Shown: positions 1 through 6,909 of the stretch, piece by piece | Position numbering within the stretch: the first letter of the stretch is position 1 | Layout of the letters: every line of letters begins with the position of its first letter | Source of the DNA: Ruminiclostridium sp. | GTDB taxonomy: Bacteria; Bacillota; Clostridia; Oscillospirales; Ruminococcaceae | NCBI GenBank assembly: GCA_017625405.1 | Contig: JAGALB010000060.1 | Coordinates: forward strand, 1 to 64,000 | Length of the DNA stretch: 64,000 nt | Direction: 5' to 3' | Position numbers and translations under genes: made by a program | The notes under the pieces: model-generated | What the model was told of the DNA's origin: nothing | Database searches by the model: none | Seen by the model: only the letters and a program-made list of their open reading frames with translations

Positions 1-592
1 TATAATTCTTTTTAAGTTCAATTGTAAGTTCCTCAATTCTTGATGTTGAGATAGGGTCAAGGGCAGAGGTCGGTTCATCCATAAGGAGAATTTTCGGCTT
101 TACCGCAAGCGCCCTTGCAATACATAATCTCTGCTGCTGACCGCCCGACATTCCGAGAGCGTTTTTCTTCAGTCTGTCCTTTACCTCGTCCCAGATTGCC
201 GCATCACGGAGGGACTGTTCAACAATTTCGTCAAGCTTTACCTTTGACTTTATGCCGTGTGTACGGGGACCATAGGCAATGTTGTCGTAAATGCTCATAG
301 GGAAAGGATTAGGCTTCTGGAATACCATTCCGATTTCACGGCGCAGCTCGTTTACGTCAACACTGCTGTCATAGATATTCTGTCCGTTGTAGCAAACTTC
401 ACCTGTTATCTTAACCGAGGGGATAAGGTCATTCATACGGTTCAAGGTCTTGAGAAAAGTTGACTTTCCGCAGCCTGACGGTCCGATAAATGCGGTAATG
501 CTCTTTTCGGGGATTGTAATGTTTACGTTTTTAAGTGCCTGTGTTTTGTCGTACCACAAATTCAGGTCTTTCGCTGTCATTATATCACTCAT
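1..592 (-). CDS. pstB: Phosphate ABC transporter ATP-binding protein PstB (C-terminus cut by window edge)
   Basis: This is the ATPase that powers high-affinity phosphate import by PstSCAB at the cytoplasmic membrane. About 197 residues are visible. They include a Walker A motif GPSGCGKST near residues 37-45, the Q-loop [12 protein letters not shown] typical of PstB, the signature MSGGQQQR and Walker B ILLMDEP. The ATG at 590-592 gives a normal N-terminus ([14 protein letters not shown]) and lies 17 bases after pstA. The missing part lies left of base 1; phoU would be expected beyond it, which is inference. The identification is firm because the PstB-specific Q-loop and the three linked pst genes agree. 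Confidence 0.96.
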   Translation of the reverse strand, partial: MSDIMTAKDLNLWYDKTQALKNVNITIPEKSITAFIGPSGCGKSTFLKTLNRMNDLIPSVKITGEVCYNGQNIYDSSVDVNELRREIGMVFQKPNPFPMSIYDNIAYGPRTHGIKSKVKLDEIVEQSLRDAAIWDEVKDRLKKNALGMSGGQQQRLCIARALAVKPKILLMDEPTSALDPISTSRIEELTIELKKNY

Positions 593-609
593 TGTATCAT
601 TCCTTTCGG

Positions 610-1461
610 TTAAAGCTCACGCTTTTTTGCAAAATATCTGCTGACAAGGGTTGCAGAAAAGTTTATCAGAAGCGTTAAAATCATAAGTATCGCAGCTATC
701 GCAAAGGCAACTCCGAACTCACCCTGTTCCTTTGCATAGACGTAAAGTGCAACGGTAAGGGAAGCGCCCGGTGAGGTAAGTCCCTCGAAGATGCCGTTCA
801 GAGCGTGGGCAAAGCCTGCTGTAAAAAGAAGTGCCGCAGACTCGCCTAAAATTCGTCCTATGGACAGGATACAGCCTGTTATAACTCCGTCAACACACCC
901 GGGGAGTACGACAGTTCTTATTACTCTCCATTTTCCCGCACCAAGCCCGAACGCTCCGTCACGATAACTCTGCGGAACTGTTTTGAGGCTCTCCTGAGTA
1001 GTACGCATTACTGTCGGCAGATTCATAATTACGAGGGTCAGAGAACCTGCCAAAAGAGAAGTTTTAAATCCTAAAAACTGACAGAAAAACAACATTCCCA
1101 CAAGTCCGTAAATAATAGACGGGATACCTGAAAGGGTTTCCGCCGCATATTCAATAATTCCTACAAGCTTCTTGTTTTTTGCGTATTCGGTAAGATAAAT
1201 CGCCGCACCGACACCGAGAGGAATAACGAAAACAAGCGTAGCAAGGACGATATAGAGAGTGTTCAGAATATCAGGGAGGATACCTATTCTTCCGCTTATG
1301 TAGCTTGGCTTTGTGGACAAAAGCTCCCACGAGATATGCGGAATACCCTTGATAAAAACATACGCTACAAGGAATATTACAAGCGCCGCAGTAAGTCCCG
1401 TAGAGATATACATTGCAGCTTTCATAGCGCCGATATATAGCCTTCTTTTTTTGTTAAGCAT
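610..1461 (-). CDS. pstA: Phosphate ABC transporter permease PstA
   Basis: This is one of the two membrane permeases of the phosphate importer, 283 residues with about six hydrophobic segments. The EAA-type loop around the middle ([20 protein letters not shown]) is the site that docks on the ATPase PstB. The start ATG overlaps the pstC stop by one base (TGATG), so translation of the two permeases is probably coupled. pstB follows after 17 bases. Length and motif are normal for the family, and nothing is unusual. Confidence 0.95.
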   Translation of the reverse strand: MLNKKRRLYIGAMKAAMYISTGLTAALVIFLVAYVFIKGIPHISWELLSTKPSYISGRIGILPDILNTLYIVLATLVFVIPLGVGAAIYLTEYAKNKKLVGIIEYAAETLSGIPSIIYGLVGMLFFCQFLGFKTSLLAGSLTLVIMNLPTVMRTTQESLKTVPQSYRDGAFGLGAGKWRVIRTVVLPGCVDGVITGCILSIGRILGESAALLFTAGFAHALNGIFEGLTSPGASLTVALYVYAKEQGEFGVAFAIAAILMILTLLINFSATLVSRYFAKKREL

Positions 1462-2324
1462 CAGTCTTTCTCCTTTTTAAGAAAGAAATTTAGAGTTGCA
1501 TTGATAAGCATTATAAAGAGGAACAGCACAAGCGCTATTGAGAACAGCGCCTGTTGTTGTAAACCGCTTGAATAGGACATTTCGCTTGCAACTGCCGTTG
1601 TAAGAAAACGAACACTCTGGAAAAGAGACGGCATATTCGGCACATTTCCCGACACCATCATAACCGCCATAGCTTCGCCTATCGCGCGTCCCACTCCAAG
1701 CACAACAGCCGCCGCAATACCGCTTTTTGCGGCAGGTACGGAAACTCTGAAATATGTCTCGACAGGCGTTGCACCGAGGGCAAGAGATGCGTCCTCGTAT
1801 TCCTTTGGAACAGCTTCAAGAGCGGTCATAGAAACCTTTATAATAGATGGAAGTATCATTATCGCAAGAATGATTATAGCCGAAAACAGGCTCGCACCAT
1901 CGGGAATATCAAAAACCTCACGGACGGCAGGCACAAGCACCAGCATACCAACTAAACCATACACAACTGACGGAATACCTGCAAGCAGGCTTACTGCGCC
2001 TTCCATAAAGGCTTTTACTTTTGGGTTAGCCATTTTCGACAAATATACCGCCGCAAAAAAACCTATGGGAACACCAATAAGGATAGCTCCCGCTGTGCCG
2101 TAAACACTTGTAAGGATAAATGGAAGTATTCCATAGCTTGGCTCATCGGCGGTTGACGCCCATTTTGCGCCAAAGAGAAAGTCGAAAAGTCCTATCTCCG
2201 TTATAGCGGGAATACCCGAAATTACAAGATATATTGTTATAAGCAGTACACAACCGACAGTAAGCAGTCCGAGTATGAGAAATGCGCCGTGAATGGCTCT
2301 TTCTATCATTTTATTTTTCTTCAT
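1461..2324 (-). CDS. pstC: Phosphate ABC transporter permease PstC
   Basis: This is the second permease of the phosphate importer, 287 residues. The loop VPKEYEDASLALGATPVETY is the cytoplasmic coupling helix of PstC. A longer reading is open upstream to 2381, but the start at 2322-2324 (MKKNKMIERA) is chosen because GGAG lies about ten bases before it and the upstream extension is not hydrophobic or conserved-looking. It partners with PstA. The 112-base gap to pstS contains a large hairpin, which may lower permease expression relative to the binding protein. Confidence 0.95.
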   Translation of the reverse strand: MKKNKMIERAIHGAFLILGLLTVGCVLLITIYLVISGIPAITEIGLFDFLFGAKWASTADEPSYGILPFILTSVYGTAGAILIGVPIGFFAAVYLSKMANPKVKAFMEGAVSLLAGIPSVVYGLVGMLVLVPAVREVFDIPDGASLFSAIIILAIMILPSIIKVSMTALEAVPKEYEDASLALGATPVETYFRVSVPAAKSGIAAAVVLGVGRAIGEAMAVMMVSGNVPNMPSLFQSVRFLTTAVASEMSYSSGLQQQALFSIALVLFLFIMLINATLNFFLKKEKD

Positions 2325-2365
2325 AAGTTTGCTCCGATTTTGAAAACAATTTATACATTCAGAAG

Positions 2366-2436
2366 CCGCCGCACAATGCAAGCTAAAAATATTGCTTGTT
2401 TATCGTGCGGCGGAACTGCCTGAAGCGGCACACTTC
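2366..2436 (-). repeat. pstS-pstC intergenic hairpins, including a copy of the 3'-end repeat
   Basis: Immediately after the pstS stop codon the minus strand forms a 6-bp stem GAAGTG/CGCTTC with loop TGC (2422-2436). This is followed by GGCAGTTCCGCC (2409-2420). A second, larger hairpin pairs 2366-2374 with 2405-2413 (CCGCCGCAC/GTGCGGCGG) and 2379-2383 with 2394-2398. The first part belongs to the interspersed 3'-end repeat seen elsewhere in the window. Stabilisation of pstS mRNA over the distal genes is a plausible role, but is inferred. Confidence 0.75.
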
Positions 2437-3237
2437 TTAATTTGCCGCCACAACACCTGCGGAGGAAATTGCAGGTCTTGCATTTTCAGAGGTGATGTAA
2501 TCGAAGAATTTCTGTGCACTTTCTGAAAGCTCTGCACCTGTCTTTGTTACAAGCACGAAGGGACGCTGAACAACATAGCTGCCGTCCTTGATAGTGTCTT
2601 CAGATGGAGCAACACCGCCTACTGTAAGCATCTTTACACTGTCCTTTACAGACGCTACCGAAGCATAACCGATAGCCGCAGGATTGCCAGCAACGGTTGT
2701 GATAACGTCGCCTGTGGAGGTAAGCTCCTGACGGTACTTGCAGATATCCTCTGTGCCTGTGATACTTTCAAAGCCGTCACGGGTGCCGCTTCCTGCTTCA
2801 CGTCCGATAAGTACGATTTCACTGTCATTGCCGCCGATTTCCTTCCAGTTGGCGATTTCTCCTGTGTAGATCTTCGCGATTGTTTCGACATCAAGGTCAT
2901 TTATGGGGTTTTCAGGGTTTACGATGATTGCGATTCCGTCGTATGCGAGAACGGTTGCTGTAAGACCCTGTGCCTTTTCTTCTTCCTTTAAGTCACGACT
3001 GGAAAGCCCGATATCGCAAGTGCCTGCGGCGACTGCCTTGATACCCGAGCCTGAACCTGTGGGATTGTATGTAACTGTAATGCCTGTGTCATTTTCAAAG
3101 GTTTCACCAAGAACACCGATAACCTTTTCCATTGAGGTAGAGCCGTCTGTTGCTACTGATTCCTTTTCGGAGGAGCAGCCTGTGAGTGCACCTAACATAA
3201 TAATTGCTGTGGCAAAAATACTGATAATCTTTTTCAT
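2437..3237 (-). CDS. pstS: Phosphate-binding lipoprotein PstS
   Basis: This is the extracellular phosphate-binding receptor of the Pst importer, 266 residues. The start at 3235-3237 (MKKIISIFATAI) is preferred over a longer reading because AGGAC lies just upstream and it begins a lipoprotein signal with lipobox LTGC about 20 residues in. The PstS-like features STSMEKVIGVLGE, NPTGSGSGIKA and IGREAGSGTRDGFE line the phosphate site in this family. It is the first gene of the operon, so the Pho-box-like promoter upstream probably controls all four genes. Confidence 0.96.
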   Translation of the reverse strand: MKKIISIFATAIIMLGALTGCSSEKESVATDGSTSMEKVIGVLGETFENDTGITVTYNPTGSGSGIKAVAAGTCDIGLSSRDLKEEEKAQGLTATVLAYDGIAIIVNPENPINDLDVETIAKIYTGEIANWKEIGGNDSEIVLIGREAGSGTRDGFESITGTEDICKYRQELTSTGDVITTVAGNPAAIGYASVASVKDSVKMLTVGGVAPSEDTIKDGSYVVQRPFVLVTKTGAELSESAQKFFDYITSENARPAISSAGVVAAN

Positions 3238-3288
3238 AATTACAAGTCCTTTCAGATGTAAAATTGATTGTTTTTTGTTTACATCCGA

Positions 3289-3343
3289 ATTATACCGCTC
3301 CAATGTAAAGTCGGAAAGATGAGTTTTGTAAAATTTATGTCAA
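3289..3343 (-). promoter_or_regulatory. pst operon promoter with Pho-box-like repeats
   Basis: On the minus strand a TATAAT -10 element lies at 3289-3294. Upstream are TTGACA (3338-3343), TTTACA (3327-3332, exactly 11 bases on) and TTTACA (3304-3309). No good -35 element sits 17 bases from the -10. Eleven-base-spaced TT(A/T/G)ACA repeats are the known pattern of PhoP boxes in Firmicutes, so phosphate-starvation activation by a PhoP-like regulator is likely. No phoPR genes are in the window. Confidence 0.6.
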
Positions 3344-3365
3344 ATCTATAAGAGCATCTTTACAA

Positions 3366-3400
3366 CAAAAAAAGCAGAGAACTCTTACATTCTCTGCTTT
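3366..3400 (-). terminator. Terminator after the YgiT/DUF4258 operon
   Basis: An 11-bp stem (3371-3381 with 3390-3400, AAAGCAGAGAA/TTCTCTGCTTT) is followed on the minus strand by a T run. It ends transcription of the small operon before the pst promoter. Confidence 0.85.
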
Positions 3401-3418
3401 CTTAGTTATCCTGTTCTA

Positions 3419-3652
3419 TTAAGCAACCTTTGAGTAATCAATAATTGAAATCTCCTGCATAAGTTTCTTTGCGTGTGCAATGATTTCTTCCAGCTTTTTA
3501 ACTACATCTCCTGTATAGATAATTTCGTTGCACTCAGTGCACTTATAGCAGGGTACATTTCTTACAATTACAAGGCAGTTACCCAAATCTGTTACACTTG
3601 TTGTATATCCTTTTTCGGCTTTAGCACCACAATTCATACAAATCATAATCAT
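3419..3652 (-). CDS. YgiT-type zinc-finger protein, probable antitoxin
   Basis: This is a 77-residue protein with two CxxC pairs (CMNC near residue 5 and CTEC near residue 38), as in the zinc-binding N-terminal half of MqsA/YgiT antitoxins. It lacks the C-terminal HTH half of full MqsA, so any autoregulation would need another mode. Its ATG overlaps the end of the DUF4258 gene by four bases (ATGA), the usual arrangement of a co-translated toxin-antitoxin pair. The family call is good; that this pair acts as a toxin-antitoxin system is inference from the family and the context. Confidence 0.8.
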   Translation of the reverse strand: MIMICMNCGAKAEKGYTTSVTDLGNCLVIVRNVPCYKCTECNEIIYTGDVVKKLEEIIAHAKKLMQEISIIDYSKVA

Positions 3653-3984
3653 TTCCTCCTTGTTTTAAAGTCATCGCACCACTGTTGTTCATCGGGGTAA
3701 TAGGCAGTTATAAGATATATAAACTCATCATCGTGACTAACAACAATGTGAATATATTTGCCTTTTAACTCCATTCCCAATACAAGACAGCTCGGCAAAG
3801 GCTTATCATCTTCGTACTGTTCAATTATTTCACCGTTTGCTACACAGCTTATAATATCATTAAGAGTTATTCCGCGTTCAAACAGTCTTATTCGTGCGTG
3901 TTCTGTTACAGCATATCTTTCAGCTATATTCAGTCTACGCAAATCTTCTATCAATATCATATGATTTATCCTTTTATTATCCAT
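3649..3984 (-). CDS. DUF4258 protein, probable toxin partner of the YgiT protein
   Basis: This is a 111-residue protein. It carries a conserved H-A-R-x-R-x-x-E-R-G-I block (EHARIRLFERGIT), a central ALPSCLVLG-like strand (PLPSCLVLGMELKGKYIH) and a TAYYPDEQQW ending. These are the marks of DUF4258, a RelE/BrnT-like small fold often paired with YgiT or HTH antitoxins. A start six bases earlier exists, but the AAAGGG site is nine bases from the ATG at 3982-3984 and only three from the other. Toxicity is not shown by the sequence. Confidence 0.75.
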   Translation of the reverse strand: MDNKRINHMILIEDLRRLNIAERYAVTEHARIRLFERGITLNDIISCVANGEIIEQYEDDKPLPSCLVLGMELKGKYIHIVVSHDDEFIYLITAYYPDEQQWCDDFKTRRK

Positions 3985-4004
3985 ATACATTTACCCTTTC
4001 GTTT

Positions 4005-4058
4005 ATTATACCACAGAACAGGAAAACTTTCAAGTCATACCTGTGTATTTAAATACAC
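4005..4058 (-). promoter_or_regulatory. Promoter and 16-bp palindrome upstream of the DUF4258/YgiT pair
   Basis: The minus strand has TTGAAA (4028-4033) and TATAAT (4005-4010) with a 17-base spacer. Just upstream of the -35 element is a perfect 16-bp palindrome, GTGTATTTAAATACAC (4043-4058). An operator for autoregulation is possible; this is inferred from position only. Confidence 0.55.
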
Positions 4059-4282
4059 GCGATACATAAAATCTTCCTACCGTTCTATACTAATTTTACA
4101 AAACCTTAATATACCCTTATCAATATTATACTTACAACAGGCTTTCATAACAACTTCATAACATTTTTCAATTTTTCTTCTCATCGGCTGAAAGCCTTAA
4201 ATTCCAACAAAGGCCGATAACAAAGCCATTTGTAAGGATATATTAATCACTATTAAATCATAATAATCAACCTCGCGTTCGC

Positions 4283-4327
4283 CTCATAACCCGAAGGTCG
4301 TAGGTTCGAGTCCTGCCTCCGCAACCA
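4283..4327 (+). pseudogene. 3' half of an initiator tRNA-fMet, 5' half missing
   Basis: From the anticodon loop CTCATAA (anticodon CAT) the sequence continues through the 3' anticodon strand, variable loop (AGGTC), T arm with GGTTCGAGTCC, the acceptor strand and an encoded ACCA end. The A before ACCA and the CAT anticodon with CCCG fit initiator tRNA. Upstream of 4283 no D arm or matching acceptor strand is present, so this is not a functional tRNA. A break exactly at the anticodon loop is typical of tyrosine-recombinase attachment sites in tRNA genes. The stretch 3991-4282 otherwise holds only AT-rich sequence with no gene. Confidence 0.8.
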
Positions 4328-4333
4328 ATAAAG

Positions 4334-4368
4334 AAATCGTCTGACGAAAGTCGGGCGATTTTTTTATT
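4334..4368 (+). terminator. Terminator of the broken tRNA gene
   Basis: A 12-bp stem with some G-T pairs (AAATCGTCTGAC / GTCGGGCGATTT), a GAAA loop and a run of seven or more T residues follow the ACCA end directly. This shows the fragment keeps the original downstream side of a real tRNA gene. Confidence 0.85.
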
Positions 4369-4445
4369 TATTGCCGAGATAGATTCGCACCTTAAAAATC
4401 TATTTTGTCACATACACACAATAAAAAAGACTGACTTTAGCGTGT

Positions 4446-4538
4446 CCGTCATATAGAAGCTTTTAACCCCGCCGTTTTGCAACTGCGGGGTTAGCTGTTT
4501 CTTATAAAAGGCGGGAATTGCTCAAAGGGGTTCCCTTT
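4446..4538. repeat. Interspersed repeat: CCGTCATATAGAA box, CCCCGC hairpin and 3'-end repeat copy
   Basis: The block starts with CCGTCATATAGAAG. It contains a hairpin TAACCCCGC/GCGGGGTTA (4464-4493) and ends with a minus-strand copy of the 3'-end repeat. In that copy the first stem is AAAGGG/CCCTTT (4524-4538) and the second element GAGCAATTCCCGCC lies at 4509-4522. Homologous blocks start at 15811 and 27841. It sits 34 bases beyond the end of the TipA-like gene, for which the hairpins may act as transcript end. Confidence 0.75.
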
Positions 4539-4571
4539 ATAGTCAATCTTTTTTGTTTTTACAGAGATTTC

Positions 4572-5315
4572 TTACTTAGCGCAATACGCCTTTATCGCTT
4601 CGCACATAAACTCTGCTGTGCCGTCGCCGTGCTTGTCGATATTTGCTCTGAAACGTTCATCAGCAGTATACATTGCACCCAGCCCCGCAAGAATTTCATT
4701 GGTGCAGGTATAATAGTTTTCGGTGATATAGTCCTGCCACTTTTTTACAAGCGCCTGCGCCCTGTCGCTGTCAGATGAATTACCGCTGTTTTTGCATTCC
4801 GCAAACTCTGCCATAAGTGCGTTCATGCCTTCATTTACTTCGTTCCACTTTTCCTTTGAGTAGCCCTTTGTCTTTTCGGCACTTTCCTTGTAGGCATCAG
4901 TCTTGCCCCACTTTTCTTTAGCTTCCTTTGCGTAAAGCTCACGCTGAGCTTCAAATTCACTGTTATCAAATACGTTCATAGTCAGTTTTTCTCCTTTCAT
5001 TGCGCTGTCAAGAGCAGTAATAAGCCGTTCAAGCCGTTCCTTTTTCAGCAGCATCAGATGCTTCTGCTCCTTTAGTGCATTGTGTTTGTCGTAATCCGGC
5101 GAGGAAAGAATAGCCTGAATGTCTTTCAAAGAAAAATCCAGCTCACGATAGAACAAAATCTCCTGCATACGTGTCAGGCTTTCTTCATCGTAAAAGCGGT
5201 AGCCGTTCTGTTCGTCAACAAAAGACGGCTGCAGCAGTCCTATTTCATCATAATAATGCAGTGTGCGCACACTGACACCTGTGAGCTTTGCAAATTCCTT
5301 AATGTGCATTTTCAT
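4572..5315 (-). CDS. MerR-family transcriptional activator with TipAS drug-binding domain
   Basis: This is a 247-residue regulator. The N-terminal MerR helix-turn-helix (residues 1-70: FAKLTGVSVRTLHYYDEIGLL, NGYRFYDEESL) binds DNA. A coiled coil of about 80-110 makes the dimer, and residues 115-247 match the TipAS antibiotic-recognition domain (WGKTDAYKES, YTADERFRANIDKHG, GTAEFMCEAIKAYC). TipA-like proteins sense thiopeptides and other ligands and activate their own and efflux promoters. The start follows GGGAGG with normal spacing. Its own promoter has the 19-base spacer expected for MerR control. The ligand is unknown. Confidence 0.88.
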   Translation of the reverse strand: MKMHIKEFAKLTGVSVRTLHYYDEIGLLQPSFVDEQNGYRFYDEESLTRMQEILFYRELDFSLKDIQAILSSPDYDKHNALKEQKHLMLLKKERLERLITALDSAMKGEKLTMNVFDNSEFEAQRELYAKEAKEKWGKTDAYKESAEKTKGYSKEKWNEVNEGMNALMAEFAECKNSGNSSDSDRAQALVKKWQDYITENYYTCTNEILAGLGAMYTADERFRANIDKHGDGTAEFMCEAIKAYCAK

Positions 5316-5337
5316 ATTATCGCCTCCCGTGATTATG

Positions 5338-5368
5338 ATTATATACTATGACGTAACGTGAGAGTCAA
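5338..5368 (-). promoter_or_regulatory. MerR-type promoter of the TipA-like gene
   Basis: TTGACT (5363-5368) and TATAAT (5338-5343) are separated by 19 bases, the overlong spacer that MerR proteins correct by twisting DNA. The spacer holds an imperfect dyad with arms ACTCTCACGT and ACGTCATAGT. This supports direct autoregulation. Confidence 0.75.
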
Positions 5369-5387
5369 TAGGTTTTCAGAAAATTTC

Positions 5388-6077
5388 TTAATTTTTCCAG
5401 GGGCGGTTTCCGCTTGTCCACTTCTTTTCTTTCCAGTATTCCACATCAGCAGGATTAAAACCGTTTTTCTGCATCATAGACATAATTGTAAAAAATCCTT
5501 TTGTCTTTATACCCGGCTTTATTTTACCTGCTTTTCCCGAAATTTTCCTTGCAAGAGCTGTTGTCTTTCTGTCAATTTTCGCTTTTATATCAGGCTTTAC
5601 CATTTCCCATCTTGTTTCCATAACGGCAACGCCCAGCTTGTATGTCTTTGCAATGCCCCAGAAAAATGCACTGTCCGCCATATCCTTTATTGTACTTCCC
5701 ATTCCTGCGCCTGCGGCAGTAGAAATGCATACTGCCTGCTTTTTAAACATTCTTTCTTCAGGACGGTGCACCATGAATCTGTATCCGTAATGGTCTAAAA
5801 ATGCTTTCATAGAGCCTGTTGCGTGCATTACATAAACAGGACTTGTAAATATGATAACATCAGCCTCGTCCATAGCTTCAGTTATAGGCTTCAGTTTTTC
5901 ATAATGAGGACACTTTGTTTCATCTGTAAAACAAGCAGCACAGCCCACACAAAAGCAATCAAAATCCTTAGGGAGAAAAAATTCGGTAACCTCTCCGCCC
6001 AGTTTTCCGCAAAGCTCTTTTGCAATATTGTATGTTGAGCCTTTGTGGCTCTGCCCATGAATTAAAACTATTTTCAT
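5388..6077 (-). CDS. Flavodoxin-fold NAD(P)H-dependent FMN reductase family protein
   Basis: This is a 229-residue protein with an N-terminal flavodoxin-like FMN loop (GQSHKGSTYNIA) and a cysteine-rich insert C-F-C-V-G-C-A-A-C-F near residue 45. The segment FTSPVYVMHATGSMKAFLDH is typical of NADPH-dependent FMN reductase / iron-sulfur flavoprotein-like enzymes. It probably reduces quinones, nitro- or azo-compounds, but the substrate cannot be read from the sequence. It overlaps the TetR gene by four bases, so the TetR protein very likely controls it. A thiol- or Fe-S-linked role of the cysteines is possible. Confidence 0.75.
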   Translation of the reverse strand: MKIVLIHGQSHKGSTYNIAKELCGKLGGEVTEFFLPKDFDCFCVGCAACFTDETKCPHYEKLKPITEAMDEADVIIFTSPVYVMHATGSMKAFLDHYGYRFMVHRPEERMFKKQAVCISTAAGAGMGSTIKDMADSAFFWGIAKTYKLGVAVMETRWEMVKPDIKAKIDRKTTALARKISGKAGKIKPGIKTKGFFTIMSMMQKNGFNPADVEYWKEKKWTSGNRPWKN

Positions 6078-6697
6078 TTATCTTTCTCCTTGCTGTAAAG
6101 TCCTGAAAACTGTCTTATGTGCTGCTCTATAAGCGGAATAAATTCCGCTTCTCTTTCTGGGTGTCTGTCGCAGATTGTCATTATCATAAAAAGCGGCGAA
6201 TAAAACTGCAGCGCCATAACATCGGGGTTTTCCTCTTTTAAAACACCGTTTGCCGAGAGCATAGCAAACATCGCCGACTGATAAGACAAAGGGTCATCGG
6301 AATATTGTTTTGTAAAAAGCTCTGCAAGCTCAGGATCGGCGAACTGCTCAATAGTTAGCATTTTTCTGAATTTCTGCACATATTCATCGTGCAGAAAATA
6401 CATGAAAAGTCCCATACCCATTTTTACAAGGCCGTCTTCCGAAACGTCGGCGAAAACCATTGCGTCAGCCTCAGCATTATTGCCGTTCATATCAAGCATT
6501 GCCGCCTGCCTGTCATAGCTTTGCTTCATTTCATCAAGAATGGCGTTGAATATATCCTGCTTGCTTTTGTAATGCTTGTAAAGAGATGGTGCTTTAATCC
6601 CCACCGCTTCGGCTATATCCGCCACAAACACGTTGGCATAGCCTTTTTTTGAAAACAGGTTCAGCGCTTCATCAAGTATCCGCTTCTTTGTACTCAC
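6074..6697 (-). CDS. TetR/AcrR-family transcriptional regulator
   Basis: This is a 207-residue repressor with a classic TetR helix-turn-helix in the first 50 residues (ILDEALNLFSKKGYANVFVA, APSLYKHYKSKQDIF) and a helical ligand domain after it. It is the first gene of a two-gene operon with the flavin reductase. Two inverted repeats overlap its own promoter, so it most likely represses the operon until an inducer binds. The inducer is unknown. Confidence 0.92.
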   Translation of the reverse strand: MSTKKRILDEALNLFSKKGYANVFVADIAEAVGIKAPSLYKHYKSKQDIFNAILDEMKQSYDRQAAMLDMNGNNAEADAMVFADVSEDGLVKMGMGLFMYFLHDEYVQKFRKMLTIEQFADPELAELFTKQYSDDPLSYQSAMFAMLSANGVLKEENPDVMALQFYSPLFMIMTICDRHPEREAEFIPLIEQHIRQFSGLYSKEKDK

Positions 6698-6711
6698 TGT
6701 ATCACTCCTTT

Positions 6712-6766
6712 AGCTAATTGCAATTAGCTTAATTTATATTATAGGCTAATTTCGATTAGCTGTCAA
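6712..6766 (-). promoter_or_regulatory. TetR operon promoter with two operators
   Basis: The minus strand has a consensus promoter, TTGACA (6761-6766), 17-base spacer and TATAAT (6738-6743). A perfect 18-bp palindrome AGCTAATTGCAATTAGCT (6712-6729) lies just downstream of the -10 element. A near-perfect second copy, GCTAAT-TTCG-ATTAGC (6745-6760), fills the spacer. Binding at either would block RNA polymerase. Confidence 0.85.
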
Positions 6767-6806
6767 GAGGTTTTTGAAAATAATTTTTCACAAAGCGCAC
6801 AGAAGG

Positions 6807-6835
6807 TTGTTTTCATGGGGATTTTGTGCTATAAT
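6807..6835 (+). promoter_or_regulatory. Promoter of the GNAT gene
   Basis: TTGTTT (6807-6812), a 17-base spacer and TATAAT (6830-6835) precede a short leader and the acetyltransferase gene. Confidence 0.65.
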
Positions 6836-6863
6836 AGGCATATCAGATTAAGGAGGGATCGTT

Positions 6864-6887
6864 ATGTGTGGCATGTTATCCGATTAA
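6864..6887 (+). CDS. Possible seven-residue leader peptide MCGMLSD
   Basis: An ATG at 6864 is preceded at good spacing by AAGGAGGG, one of the strongest ribosome sites in the window. It opens only MCGMLSD before a TAA. The acetyltransferase gene starts 22 bases after the stop with its own GGAGG. A translated leader that tunes the downstream gene is possible; equally it may be the remnant of an older start. Confidence 0.4.
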   Translation: MCGMLSD

Positions 6888-6909
6888 ATTTTATTAATTG
6901 GAGGTAAAA

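Noticed and set aside
1870..2103. Small frames inside the pst operon on the plus strand
   Set aside because: They are shadows of pstC and lack start signals.
4271..4327. Complete tRNA gene
   Set aside because: There is no 5' acceptor strand or D arm before the anticodon loop, so it is only a 3' half.
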